Shown piece by piece: positions 12,061 through 20,580 of a DNA stretch of 64,000 bases. The DNA lies in the NCBI GenBank assembly GCA_016792565.1, contig JAEUMK010000005.1, positions 1 to 64,000 of the forward strand. The letters run 5' to 3'. The notes under the pieces are model-generated. The model searched no databases and was not told the origin of the DNA. It saw only the letters and a list, made by a program, of their open reading frames with translations. The first letter of the stretch is position 1. Every line of letters begins with the position of its first letter. This DNA is from Alphaproteobacteria bacterium (GTDB lineage: Bacteria; Pseudomonadota; Alphaproteobacteria; Micropepsales; Micropepsaceae). Position numbers and translations under genes: made by a program.

Positions 12061-12222
12061 GGGATACCCTCCGGAATTCTTGTTCTGATGCGGCGATGAT
12101 CGCCCCTGGCGGCGCGATCATCAAGCCGGACGACGGGGCATGCGGCCCCCGCGTCCATTGCACGCGGGCCGAAATCCGCTACACCGCCGCCACAGACCGC
12201 CCGAACGCCGGACCAGACCCCC

Positions 12223-13431
12223 ATGACCAGACTCCTCCGCCGCGCCGCCATCGTCGCCCCGGTCCGCACGCCGGTCGCCAAGTTCCTCGGCGGGCTCGCC
12301 GCGGTGCCGGTCGAGACCCTCGCCGCGACGGTCGTCAAGGCGGTGATGGCGCGCACCGGCATCGACCCGATGCTGGTCGAGGACATCGTCTTCGCCCAGT
12401 CCTACGCCAGCGGCGAGACGCCCTGCGTGGGGCGCTGGGCGGGACTGGCGGCGGGCCTGCCGATCGAGGTGCCGGGGATGCAGCTCGACCGCCGCTGCGG
12501 CGGCGGCCTCACCGCCGTCACCACCGCCGCGATGATGGTGCAGTCGGGGGCCGCCGATGTCGTTCTGGCGGGCGGCGTCGAGAGCATGAGCAATGTCGAA
12601 TACTACACGACCGACATGCGCGCCGGCGCCCGCGCGGGCAGCGTCAAGCTGCACGACCGCCTGGAGCGCGGCCGCGAACGCTCGCAGCCGGTCGAACGCT
12701 TCGGGCGCATCAGCGGCATGATCGAGACGGCCGAGAACGTGGCCAGGGAGTGCGGCGTCTCGCGCGAGGCGAGCGACGCCTACGCCGCCGAAAGCCATGC
12801 GCGCGCCGCCGCCGCCTGGGCGGCGGGCAGGTTCGATGGCGAGATCGTCCCGGTCGCGGTGCCGCAGAAGAAGGGCGACCCGGTCCTTTTCGCCCGCGAC
12901 GAAGGCATCCGCGCCGACGCCACCGCCGCCTCGATGGCGGCGCTGAAGCCGCTGATGAAGGACGGCGTCGTCACCGCCGGCAATTCCAGCCAGCAGAACG
13001 ACGCCGCCGCCGCCTGTCTCGTCGTCGCCGAGGATCGCCTCGCCGATCTCGGCCTGACGCCGTCCGGTTTTCTCGTCGGCTGGGCGGCGGCGGGCTGCCA
13101 TCCGGCGACCATGGGCCTCGGCCCGGTCCCCGCCGTGCAGCGCCTTTTCGCCAAGACCGGCCTCTCGTGGTCCGACATCGGCCTCGTCGAACTGAACGAG
13201 GCCTTCGCCTGCCAGGTGCTCGGCGTCCTCAAGGGCTGGGGCTGGGACGACCGCGCGATCCTCAACGTCAACGGCTCGGGCATTTCGCTCGGCCACCCGA
13301 TCGCCGCGACCGGCGTGCGGATTCTGGCGACCATGCTGAACGAGATGCAGCGGCGCGGCGTGCGCTACGGGCTGGAGACGATGTGCGTCGGCGGCGGCCA
13401 GGGCGTGGCTGCGGTATTCGAGCGCGCCTAG
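12223..13431 (+). CDS. Acetyl-CoA acetyltransferase (thiolase)
   Basis: This thiolase of 402 residues would cleave 3-ketoacyl-CoA with CoA or condense two acetyl-CoA molecules in the cytoplasm. The acyl-accepting Cys92 lies in QLDRRCGGGLTA, His358 in NGSGISLGHPIAATG and the general base Cys388 in MCVGGGQG, matching the family's Cys-His-Cys arrangement. Two small departures are Arg-Cys-Gly-Gly where Cys-Gly-Ser is usual and GGGQG for GGGMG. Neither removes a catalytic residue. Its TAG stop at 13429-13431 lies inside the left arm of an intergenic palindromic element. The preferred chain length is not evident. Confidence 0.9.
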   Translation: MTRLLRRAAIVAPVRTPVAKFLGGLAAVPVETLAATVVKAVMARTGIDPMLVEDIVFAQSYASGETPCVGRWAGLAAGLPIEVPGMQLDRRCGGGLTAVTTAAMMVQSGAADVVLAGGVESMSNVEYYTTDMRAGARAGSVKLHDRLERGRERSQPVERFGRISGMIETAENVARECGVSREASDAYAAESHARAAAAWAAGRFDGEIVPVAVPQKKGDPVLFARDEGIRADATAASMAALKPLMKDGVVTAGNSSQQNDAAAACLVVAEDRLADLGLTPSGFLVGWAAAGCHPATMGLGPVPAVQRLFAKTGLSWSDIGLVELNEAFACQVLGVLKGWGWDDRAILNVNGSGISLGHPIAATGVRILATMLNEMQRRGVRYGLETMCVGGGQGVAAVFERA

Positions 13432-13532
13432 AGCCTCATCCGAAGAAGTGGATGCCGGTTCTAGGAGAAGATGAGGCTCAATCGAAGGCTTTGAGCCCCG
13501 TTCCGAATTCATCGGAACGGAAAGGGCTCTAG
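13428..13532. repeat. Intergenic palindromic element supplying stop codons to both flanking genes
   Basis: A 105-base element lies exactly between two convergent genes. Its outer ends are perfect inverted repeats, CTAGAGC (13428-13434) and GCTCTAG (13526-13532). Inside are two palindromes: GAGCCTCATC (13431-13440) with GATGAGGCTC, and GTTCCGA with TCGGAAC around a five-base loop, flanked by GAGCCC and GGGCTC. The layout (AGAGC, imperfect hairpin, AGTGGATgCCGGTT core, second hairpin, GCTCT) resembles a dispersed repeat I know from Rhizobiales genomes. The thiolase TAG and the antiporter TAG are both inside the terminal CTAG sequences. It may also act as a bidirectional terminator. Confidence 0.75.
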
Positions 13533-15238
13533 TCGGGAGCGGGCGCCGCGCGGTGCGGTCCGGCGCTCGGCGCCAACGCCGCCATCGCCAGCCCGATCTC
13601 GCGCTCGCCGATCACCGTGCGTGTCGCGCCCAGGCGTCTCAGGCGCTCGCTCTCGGCTTCCGAGTGGGCGCGGGCGATGATCGGCAAGGCTGGGTTCAGC
13701 GCGCGCACGCGCTCCACGATGCTGCCGGCCTCCAGGCCGTCGGGGATCGCTACGAACATCGCATGTGCGCCGGCCACATTGGCGGCTGTCAGCACGTCCG
13801 CTTCCACGGCATTGCCGCGGATCGTCTCGATCCCCAGGGCTTCGGCCGCCGCCGCCGCCTTGTCGTTCTCGTCCACCGCGAGCAGCGGAGAGCCGCGTTC
13901 GCGCAGGTCCCAGGCGATCGCCGTCCCGACCCGGCCGAAGCCGGCGATGATGGTGTGGCCGCTCAGCGTCGTCGCCGTCAGGTCGGCTTCGGCCGGCGGC
14001 GGCGCGGGGGCCGGTGCTTCTGGTCGCGCCGGCCTTATGGCGTCCCGCCGCTCGAGGCGGCCGCGCGCCGCTTCGGCCAGCGCGAAGATCCCCGGATTGA
14101 CCAGGATCGAGATCATCGCCGCTGCCAGGACCAGGCTGCGCGCCTGCTCGTCCAGAAGGCCGATGCCGACGGCAAGATTGGCCAGGATGAACGAGAACTC
14201 GCCGATCTGGGCAAGGCTCGCCGAAACGGTCAGCGCCGTTCCGGTCGGATGGCCGAACAGGCGGACGATCGCGAAGGCGGCGATCGACTTGCCGAAGACG
14301 ACGATCGCCACGCTCGCCGCCACCGCCAGCGGCGCATCCAGGAGAATCGCGGGATCGAAGAGCATGCCGACCGAGACGAAGAAAAGCACCGCGAAGGCGT
14401 CGCGCAGCGGCAGGGTCTCTTCCATGGCCCGCTGGCTCAGCTCCGATTCCGCCAGCACCATGCCGGCGAAGAAGGCCCCGAGCGCGAACGACACGTCGAA
14501 CAGCTTGGCGGCGCCGAAGGCGATGCCGAGCGCGATGGCCAGCACCGCCAGGCGGAACAGCTCGCGCGATCCCATGTGCACGACGGCGTGCAGGATGCGC
14601 GGCACCAGCCATCGGCCGACCACCAGCATCAGGGCGACGAACAGGGCGACCTTGCCCAGCGTGACGGCGACCGCGGCCAGGATATCCGCCGTGGGCAGGG
14701 CCGCGCTGCCTGCGCCCAGGCCGCCCAGCGCCGGGAGAAGGACGAGCGCCAGGACCATCGCGAGGTCTTCCACGATCAGCCATCCGACCGCGATGCGTCC
14801 CCGTTCGGTCTTGACGATGCGGCTCTCCTGCAGGGCCCGCAGCAGCACGACCGTCGAGGCGACCGACAGGGCGAGGCCGAAGATGAGGCTCTGCGCCAGC
14901 GTCCAGCCGAGCGTCCAGCCGAGCAGCCAGCCCATCGCCGTCGCCACGGCGATCTGCACGATCGCGCCGGGAATGGCGATCGCGCGTACGCTCATCAGGT
15001 CCTTCAGCGAGAAGTGCAGGCCGACCCCGAACATCAGCAGGATGACGCCGATCTCGGACAGTTCAGCCGCCAGCTTGGCGTCCGCGACGAAGCCCGGCGT
15101 GTGCGGCCCGACCAGAACGCCGGCAAGCAGATAGCCGGCCAGCGGCGAGACGCGCAGCCTGTAGGCGAGCGCGCCGAACGCGAACGCAAGCACCAGGCCT
15201 GCGACGATCGTCGCGATCAGGGGTGTGTCATGCGGCAT
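13529..15238 (-). CDS. CPA2 cation:proton antiporter with TrkA-N domain (Kef/YbaL type)
   Basis: This 569-residue inner-membrane protein has about twelve to thirteen transmembrane segments of the Na+/H+ exchanger fold (residues about 5-385). It then has a cytoplasmic RCK/TrkA-N Rossmann domain starting at HTIIAGFGRVGTAIAWDL, with the GxGxxG nucleotide motif. This is the KefB/KefC/YbaL architecture of potassium or cation efflux gated by nucleotides or thiols. The membrane part contains GVILLMFGVGLHFSLKDL and GLALSVASTVVLLRAL, typical of the family. I start it at the ATG at 15238 (MPHDTPLIATI), where the first helix begins; an 11-residue longer start is possible. A 12-base duplication gives the local repeat LLGWTLGWTLAQ. 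No KefG/KefF partner is adjacent. Confidence 0.88.
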   Translation of the reverse strand: MPHDTPLIATIVAGLVLAFAFGALAYRLRVSPLAGYLLAGVLVGPHTPGFVADAKLAAELSEIGVILLMFGVGLHFSLKDLMSVRAIAIPGAIVQIAVATAMGWLLGWTLGWTLAQSLIFGLALSVASTVVLLRALQESRIVKTERGRIAVGWLIVEDLAMVLALVLLPALGGLGAGSAALPTADILAAVAVTLGKVALFVALMLVVGRWLVPRILHAVVHMGSRELFRLAVLAIALGIAFGAAKLFDVSFALGAFFAGMVLAESELSQRAMEETLPLRDAFAVLFFVSVGMLFDPAILLDAPLAVAASVAIVVFGKSIAAFAIVRLFGHPTGTALTVSASLAQIGEFSFILANLAVGIGLLDEQARSLVLAAAMISILVNPGIFALAEAARGRLERRDAIRPARPEAPAPAPPPAEADLTATTLSGHTIIAGFGRVGTAIAWDLRERGSPLLAVDENDKAAAAAEALGIETIRGNAVEADVLTAANVAGAHAMFVAIPDGLEAGSIVERVRALNPALPIIARAHSEAESERLRRLGATRTVIGEREIGLAMAALAPSAGPHRAAPAPD

Positions 15239-15347
15239 GGCCGGGATGGTCGCGCATCGGCGGCCCGACAATCAACCCAAAACACCCTGCCTTGACCGAC
15301 TTGCGACGCGCAGGCGAAATCGTCGCCATCGCGGGAGATCTTTCGCC

Positions 15348-16373
15348 ATGTCCGAGGCCGGTCTAGACGCCTTCATCGCCGGATTGCCCAAGGCAGAACT
15401 GCATCTGCACATCGAAGGCAGCCTCGAACCCGAAACGATGTTCGCGCTGGCGCGGCGCAACAGGCTGACGCTGCCCTTCGCCTCGGTCGAGGCGGTGCGC
15501 GCCGCCTATGCCTTCTCGAACCTCCAGGACTTCCTCGACATCTACTACGCGGGCGCTTCGGTCCTGCTGACGGAGGAAGATTTCTTCGACCTCGCCATCG
15601 CCTATTTCCGCCGCGCGGCGGCCGACGGCGTCCGCCACGCCGAGATCTTCTTCGATCCTCAGACCCACACCGACCGCGGCGTCCCCTTCGCCACGGTCGC
15701 GGACGGCCTGCTCGGCGCCATGGACGAAGCGGCGCGGACGCTCGGGATATCGTCCAGACTCATCCTCTGCTTCCTGCGCCATCTCGACGAGGCTGCCGCC
15801 TTCGCCACGCTCAAGGCGGCCGAGCCTTATCTCGACCGCATCGCCGGCATCGGCCTCGACTCCTCCGAAGTCGGCCACCCGCCGTCGAAATTCGCGCGCG
15901 TCTTCAAGGCGGCCGGCGAACGGGGCCTCCGCCTCACCGCCCATGCCGGCGAGGAAGGCCCGCCCGCCTATGTCCATGAAGCCCTCGACCTCCTCCATGT
16001 CTGCCGCATCGACCACGGCAACCGAGCGCTGGAAGACGCGGCGCTGACAAAGCGTCTCGTGGAGGCGGGCATGACGTTGACCGTCTGCCCGCTCTCCAAT
16101 CTCAGGCTCTGCGTGGTGCGCGACATGGCGCAGCATCCCTTGAAGCGGATGCTGGATCTCGGCCTCAAGGCGACCGTCAATTCCGACGATCCCGCCTATT
16201 TCGGCGGCTATGTGAACGACAATTTCCGCGCGGTCGCGGCGGCGCTCGGGCTGACGCGGGACGAGATCGCGCGCCTCGCCCGCAACAGCTTCACCGGCGC
16301 GTGGCTGACGGACGCCGAGGCCGCGCCGCATCTGGCGGCGCTCGACGCCCATGTCGCGGGGGTCAGCGGCTGA
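15348..16373 (+). CDS. Adenine deaminase (adenosine deaminase-like family)
   Basis: This 341-residue zinc enzyme would deaminate adenine to hypoxanthine (or adenosine to inosine) for purine salvage. Metal ligands are visible: HLH at residues 19-21 in KAELHLHIEGSLEPE, TAHAGEEGPPAYV, and NSDDPAYFGG near the end. The segment GLDSSEVGHPPSKF replaces the GxDLAGxE block of true adenosine deaminases. In the family this DSSEVGxPP form marks the proteobacterial and fungal adenine deaminases, so adenine is the likelier substrate. It is followed convergently by the acyl-CoA synthetase with an 11-base overlap (16363-16373). GGGAG lies about 11 bases before the ATG at 15348. Confidence 0.88.
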   Translation: MSEAGLDAFIAGLPKAELHLHIEGSLEPETMFALARRNRLTLPFASVEAVRAAYAFSNLQDFLDIYYAGASVLLTEEDFFDLAIAYFRRAAADGVRHAEIFFDPQTHTDRGVPFATVADGLLGAMDEAARTLGISSRLILCFLRHLDEAAAFATLKAAEPYLDRIAGIGLDSSEVGHPPSKFARVFKAAGERGLRLTAHAGEEGPPAYVHEALDLLHVCRIDHGNRALEDAALTKRLVEAGMTLTVCPLSNLRLCVVRDMAQHPLKRMLDLGLKATVNSDDPAYFGGYVNDNFRAVAAALGLTRDEIARLARNSFTGAWLTDAEAAPHLAALDAHVAGVSG

Positions 16374-17946
16374 GGCTCTCGCGGGCGAAGGCGGCGACCG
16401 ATTTGTAGTCCGCCTTGCCGTTGGGCGCGCGCATCGGCACATGCTCGCCCAGCAGCACGCGCTTGGGCGCCTTGTAAGGCGCGAGGCGCGCCTTCACATG
16501 GGCGCGCAGCTCGTCCTCGCTGAAGCCGAAGCCGGGAACGATCCGCACCACGGCGGTCACCGCCTGCCCCCAGTCGGGATCGGGCACGCCGACGACCAGC
16601 GCGTCCTCGACGGAGGGGTGGGTCTTCAGCGCCTCCTCGACCTCTTCGGGGAAGACCTTCTCGCCGCCGGTGTTGATCGAGGCGCTGCCGCGCCCCATCA
16701 GCGTCAGCGAGCCGTCGGCCTCCACCAGGCACCAGTCGCCGGGGATCGAATAGCGCTTGCCGCGAATGGTGCGGAAGGTCGAGGCGGTCTTCTGCGGGTC
16801 GCCGTGATAGCCGAGCGGGATCGGCTCGCCCATCGCGATGATGCCGGGCTTGCCGCTGCCCGGCGCGACCGGCTCGTCGTTCTCGTCGAACACCTGGCAG
16901 CGCTCGCCGATGGCGAACTTGGCGGTCGGGATCTCGCCGTCCTTGGTCATGATGGACGAGCCGAAGCCGACGCCCTCGGAGGCGCCGAAACTGTCGGTCA
17001 TCGCCGCCTGGGGCAGGTGCTCCAGCAGGCCGCGCTTGTTGTCGACGCTCCACATGACGCCGGACGAGATGATCGTCACGACGCTGGATACGTCCCATTT
17101 GCCGGGGTTCTCCTGCAGGGCGCGCAGCATCGGCTTGGCGAAGACGTCGCCGACGATGGCGATGGTCCCGACGCGGTGGCGGTCGACGGCGCTCCACAAT
17201 TCGGCCGCGTCGAAGGAGTGATGCTCCAGCGTCACCACGGCGCTGCCGCCCGAGGTCGCGCCGATCGCCGAGAAGAGGCCGGTGCCGTGCATCAGCGGGC
17301 AGGCCGGGATGAAGGGGGCGCCGGGGCCGTTCGCGCGGATCGCCGCCGCCAGCTCCTCATGCGTCTCGGGCACGGGGCCGAGCTTTCGCGGTCCTGCGAG
17401 CTGCACCTCGCGTAGCGCGCGGTGCGGCCACATCACGCCCTTGGGCATACCGGTGGTGCCGCCGGTATAGAGCAGCAGCAGGTCTTCCGGCGATCGCGCG
17501 ATGTCCAGCCGCGAACCGTCGCCCTCGCCGGACAGGCGCTCGAACGCCGGTCCGGTCTCCAGGAACAGCTTGACCTTGGGCAGGCGCGCCCGGATCTCGT
17601 CGATGGTCGGCGCGAATTCGGGGTCGAAGACCAGCGCCGCCGCGTCCGAATTGTCGACGATGTAGGCGACCTCGTCGGGCCGGTAGCGATAGTTGACGTT
17701 CACATGCGCGAAGCGGCCTTTGAAGCAGGCGCGCACGCTCTCCATGTAGGCCGGGGCGTTGCGCATGTAGTGCGCGACCTTGTCGCCGGGCTTGAGGCCC
17801 GCCGCCTGGAAGGCGCGCGCCAGTCGGTTGCTGCGCGGTCCCGCCTCGCCCCAGGTGAGCGTCCGCGCGCCATGCGCGAAAGCCAGCGCCTTGGGATCGA
17901 TCGCCGCTTCGACGGTGTCGAGGATGTCTCCGAAATTCCAGTCCAT
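16363..17946 (-). CDS. Acyl-CoA synthetase (AMP-forming, FadD family)
   Basis: This 527-residue ligase would activate a fatty or other carboxylic acid to its CoA ester through an acyl-adenylate. The AMP-binding P-loop-like motif is LLLLYTGGTTGMPKGVMWPH; SFGASEGVGFGSS, GDWCLVEADGSLTLMGRG and the C-terminal lysine region PNGKADYKSV are further family motifs. The gene lies 21 bases downstream of the wax ester synthase gene on the same strand. The two likely form one transcript in which the synthetase supplies acyl-CoA to the acyltransferase. Its 3' end overlaps the adenine deaminase gene by 11 bases. The chain-length preference is unknown. Confidence 0.92.
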   Translation of the reverse strand: MDWNFGDILDTVEAAIDPKALAFAHGARTLTWGEAGPRSNRLARAFQAAGLKPGDKVAHYMRNAPAYMESVRACFKGRFAHVNVNYRYRPDEVAYIVDNSDAAALVFDPEFAPTIDEIRARLPKVKLFLETGPAFERLSGEGDGSRLDIARSPEDLLLLYTGGTTGMPKGVMWPHRALREVQLAGPRKLGPVPETHEELAAAIRANGPGAPFIPACPLMHGTGLFSAIGATSGGSAVVTLEHHSFDAAELWSAVDRHRVGTIAIVGDVFAKPMLRALQENPGKWDVSSVVTIISSGVMWSVDNKRGLLEHLPQAAMTDSFGASEGVGFGSSIMTKDGEIPTAKFAIGERCQVFDENDEPVAPGSGKPGIIAMGEPIPLGYHGDPQKTASTFRTIRGKRYSIPGDWCLVEADGSLTLMGRGSASINTGGEKVFPEEVEEALKTHPSVEDALVVGVPDPDWGQAVTAVVRIVPGFGFSEDELRAHVKARLAPYKAPKRVLLGEHVPMRAPNGKADYKSVAAFARESLSR

Positions 17947-17967
17947 GGGTCTCGCACTTCAGTTGCT

Positions 17968-19497
17968 TTACGAATGCAGGAGCGGCGCGCCCGCCGCGGC
18001 CTTGGCCGCGCGGCGTCTGCCTTTGGCGGGCTTGGCCGCCTTGGGTGTCCCGGCCTCGCTGGCCGGCGGCGCGGCGGCGGCCGCGGCGATGGCGGCCTTG
18101 AGTTCCTCCAGCGCGTCGCCGAGATAGCCGGCCAGCTTCTTCACGTCGGGCATGGCGCGGCGGCAGGCGGTGAGGCCGAAGTCGAGCTGTCCGTTATAGG
18201 ACTGCACCGTGATGTTGCAGCCGACGCCGTGGGTCGGGATCGAGACCGGATACATCGCGCGCAGCATCGCCCGCGTCATGTAGAGCGGGAAGTTCGGGCC
18301 CGGGACGTTCGAGATCGCCACATTGGCGACCGGCGGCAGGTTGTCGGCGAGATGGGAGCGGCCATAGAGCGAGACCAGCCCGGTCATCAGCCAGGGCGTG
18401 CCGATCGAGGGCACGTCGAGCGAACCCAGCCCCTTCATCTTGCCGCCCAGATCCTTCATCCGCCCCGCCGACTTGCGGATCGCGGCGAGGCGCTTCAGCG
18501 GATCCGCGATGTCGGAATGCAGCGACACCGGCAGCATCGTCACCTGGTTGTTCTGCGAGGTGTCGCCCTCGGGCCGCATCGATATCGGCACGGCGGCGAT
18601 CAGCGATTTCTGCGGCGTCTCGCCGTAGTCGGCGAGATAGCGCAGGAGGGCGCCCGAACACAGCGCCATCACCACGTCGTTGACGGTCGCGCCGACGGCC
18701 TTGCCGGCCGCCTTCACCTCGGCGATCGGCAGCGACTTGGAGCCGAACGCGCGCTGGTTGGTGATCGAGACGTTGAAATGGGTGCGCGGGGCGAGGGCGA
18801 AGGCGCCCTTGAACTTGGCGAGGCCCCATTTGCCGTCGGCATCCGTCGCGCGATAGGTGTCGATCGCCGACTTCACCACCTTGGGCGCGACGCGGGCGAG
18901 CTTGACGTATTGCGACAGCGCGTTGGTGGTCGCCGACCACAGCATCTCGCCGATGCCGAGATGGTAGTCGCGGCTGCGGGCCCGCGGCGGCGGGGCGCCG
19001 ACGTCGCGCGGCTCCTCGGTCGCATCGAGCAGCGCCAGCGTCAGCTTCATCCCGGCCTGGCCGTCGAGCGCGGCATGGTGGACCTTGGAGTAGAACGCGA
19101 GGTCGCCGTTCTCCAGCCCGTCGATGACGAAGAACTCCCACAGCGGCCGCGAGCGGTCGAGCAGCGAGGAGTGCAGCCGCCCGACCAGCTTCTCCAGCTG
19201 GTCCATGGTGCCGGGCTTGGTCAGCGTCACCTGGCGGATGTGGTAGTCGAGATCGACGTCGTCGTCCTCGATCCACACCGGATTGGCGAGGTCGAACGGC
19301 ATCGCCGCCAGCTTGTGGGTGAAGAGCGGCGCGGTGTGCATCCGCGCGGCGATCATCGCGCGATAGTCGGCGGCGTAGTTCTCGCAGCCGCGGGCGGGGG
19401 GCTTCAGCACATAGAGCGCGCCGATATGCATCGGCATCTCCGGCGTCTCGATATAGAGAAAGCCGGCGTCGATGGCGCTGAGGTGGCCCTTGTGCAT
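17968..19497 (-). CDS. Wax ester synthase / diacylglycerol acyltransferase (WS/DGAT family)
   Basis: The 509-residue product is a WS/DGAT acyltransferase that would esterify a fatty alcohol or diacylglycerol with acyl-CoA to make storage lipid. The catalytic motif HHxxxDG is HHAALDG, His140-Gly146. Other family blocks are DYHIRQVTLTKPG, GATVNDVVMALCSGAL and NVAISNVPGPNFPLY. The protein ends in an unusual Ala/Pro/Lys/Arg-rich tail of about 40 residues, which may bind membrane or lipid surfaces. The start at 19497 is chosen over a codon 17 residues upstream because GGAGGA precedes it and MHKGHLSAIDAGFLYIE is the typical N-terminus. It is co-directional with the acyl-CoA synthetase. Confidence 0.93.
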   Translation of the reverse strand: MHKGHLSAIDAGFLYIETPEMPMHIGALYVLKPPARGCENYAADYRAMIAARMHTAPLFTHKLAAMPFDLANPVWIEDDDVDLDYHIRQVTLTKPGTMDQLEKLVGRLHSSLLDRSRPLWEFFVIDGLENGDLAFYSKVHHAALDGQAGMKLTLALLDATEEPRDVGAPPPRARSRDYHLGIGEMLWSATTNALSQYVKLARVAPKVVKSAIDTYRATDADGKWGLAKFKGAFALAPRTHFNVSITNQRAFGSKSLPIAEVKAAGKAVGATVNDVVMALCSGALLRYLADYGETPQKSLIAAVPISMRPEGDTSQNNQVTMLPVSLHSDIADPLKRLAAIRKSAGRMKDLGGKMKGLGSLDVPSIGTPWLMTGLVSLYGRSHLADNLPPVANVAISNVPGPNFPLYMTRAMLRAMYPVSIPTHGVGCNITVQSYNGQLDFGLTACRRAMPDVKKLAGYLGDALEELKAAIAAAAAAPPASEAGTPKAAKPAKGRRRAAKAAAGAPLLHS

Positions 19498-19644
19498 GTC
19501 GTCCTCCCGCCGCGGGTCTGACGCCCGCTGGCCGGGTGGAGCGCACAACCAAACGACGCCTCGCGCAAGGGAAAGCTGCGGCGCGGCGCTGCCGGACCGC
19601 CGATTTCGCGATCCGTCTGCCGTTTGCGTAAGGGAAGATGCGCC

Positions 19645-20025
19645 TCAGGGGCGGCAGAAGACCGAGATCTTGTTGCCGGTCGGATCGCGCAGATAGCAGC
19701 CGTAGAAGCTGGTGGAGTCCGCCGGACGCGGCCCCGGCGCACCCTCGTCGCTGCCGCCGTGGTCGAGGCCCGCCCGGTAGGCGGCCTCGACCGCCTCCTT
19801 CGAGGCGCCGCGGAAGGCGATCATGATGCCGTTGCCGGCATGGGCCGGTTTTCCGTCGAAGGGCGGACAGAGATAGATGTTCTGATCGGCCGCGCCAGGG
19901 GGGCCGTAGCCCGCCCAGCCCTGGTCGAAAAAGGCCCGCGTCAGCCCGATCGCGCCCAGCACCGCGTCGTAGAAGGCCAGCGCCGGCTCCGCCTCGCGAT
20001 AGCCGATGGTGACATAACCCAGCAT
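19645..20025 (-). CDS. VOC (glyoxalase/bleomycin-resistance fold) family protein
   Basis: This small cytoplasmic protein of 126 residues has the vicinal-oxygen-chelate fold, made of paired beta-alpha-beta-beta-beta units. Evidence is the N-terminal GYREAEPALAFYDAVLGAIGL, the mid-protein IMIAFRGASKEAVEAAYRAG and the closing SFYGCYLRDPTGNKISVF, where DPTGN is a hallmark of the family. The catalytic metal and substrate cannot be inferred, because family members range from glyoxalase I-like enzymes to antibiotic-binding proteins. The ATG at 20025 follows GGGAGAGAG. It stands alone, 147 bases downstream of the start of the WS/DGAT gene on the same strand. Confidence 0.8.
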   Translation of the reverse strand: MLGYVTIGYREAEPALAFYDAVLGAIGLTRAFFDQGWAGYGPPGAADQNIYLCPPFDGKPAHAGNGIMIAFRGASKEAVEAAYRAGLDHGGSDEGAPGPRPADSTSFYGCYLRDPTGNKISVFCRP

Positions 20026-20077
20026 CTCTCTCTCCCGTCAGAACCTGCCCGGAGCCTGATGCAGGATGCAGAACAAA

Positions 20078-20512
20078 TCAAGAACTTTCTTCAAGGTCCC
20101 ACTCGAAGACCGCGTCGGCCTCGGCCAGGCGGCCGCCGATCGCCCGATAGAGGCCCATCGCCGCCGCGTTGCTGCGTTCGGTGCCCAGCCAGGCCGTGCT
20201 GCAGCCCAGCGTCCGCCCATGATCGAGCATCGCGCGCATCAGGGCGCTGGCGATGCCCCGGCGCTGGAGGGCGGGCGCGACGCCGACCTCGTTGATCCAC
20301 AGCTCGGCCGGCTTGTCGGGGTGGATGTAGTCGACCGCGCTGGCGAACCCGACCACCTGGCCGTCCTCCACCGCCACGGCGATGTGGTGGCGCGGGTCGG
20401 CGAGGAAGCGCCGCGTCAGCGCCGGATCGACGTCGTTGTCGAAAACGTCCTGCGCCACCTGCGCCAGCACGGCCTCGTCGCCGGGGCCGAGCAGGCGGAT
20501 CTCGATCGTCAT
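20078..20512 (-). CDS. GNAT family N-acetyltransferase
   Basis: The product of 144 residues is a GNAT acetyltransferase that would move an acetyl group from acetyl-CoA to an amine. The acetyl-CoA pyrophosphate loop is in INEVGVAPALQRRGIASALM (QRRGIA), followed by GRTLGCSTAWLGTERSNAAAMGLY, which is motif B. The closest remembered pattern is the AAC(3)-I aminoglycoside acetyltransferase branch, but the similarity is only general, so resistance is not claimed. The start at 20512 is preceded by GAGAAGG. It lies just downstream of the aldehyde dehydrogenase terminator and so probably has its own promoter. Confidence 0.8.
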   Translation of the reverse strand: MTIEIRLLGPGDEAVLAQVAQDVFDNDVDPALTRRFLADPRHHIAVAVEDGQVVGFASAVDYIHPDKPAELWINEVGVAPALQRRGIASALMRAMLDHGRTLGCSTAWLGTERSNAAAMGLYRAIGGRLAEADAVFEWDLEESS

Positions 20513-20527
20513 CGCCCTTCTCCCATG

Positions 20528-20556
20528 AAAAACGGCGCGGGTTGCCCCGCGCCGTT
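20528..20556 (-). terminator. Intrinsic terminator after the aldehyde dehydrogenase gene
   Basis: Bases 20531-20541 and 20546-20556 form a perfect 11-pair stem (AACGGCGCGGG with CCCGCGCCGTT) around a four-base loop. Read on the minus strand, the stem is followed by a run of five U residues (A run at 20528-20532). It lies 25 bases beyond the aldehyde dehydrogenase stop and just before the GNAT start. Confidence 0.85.
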
Positions 20557-20580
20557 GTCCGTTCCGCCGCGGCGGGTTGC

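Noticed and set aside
20078-20512. GNAT protein as an aminoglycoside resistance enzyme of the AAC(3)-I type.
   Set aside because: Only general GNAT features are shared and no resistance-cassette context exists.
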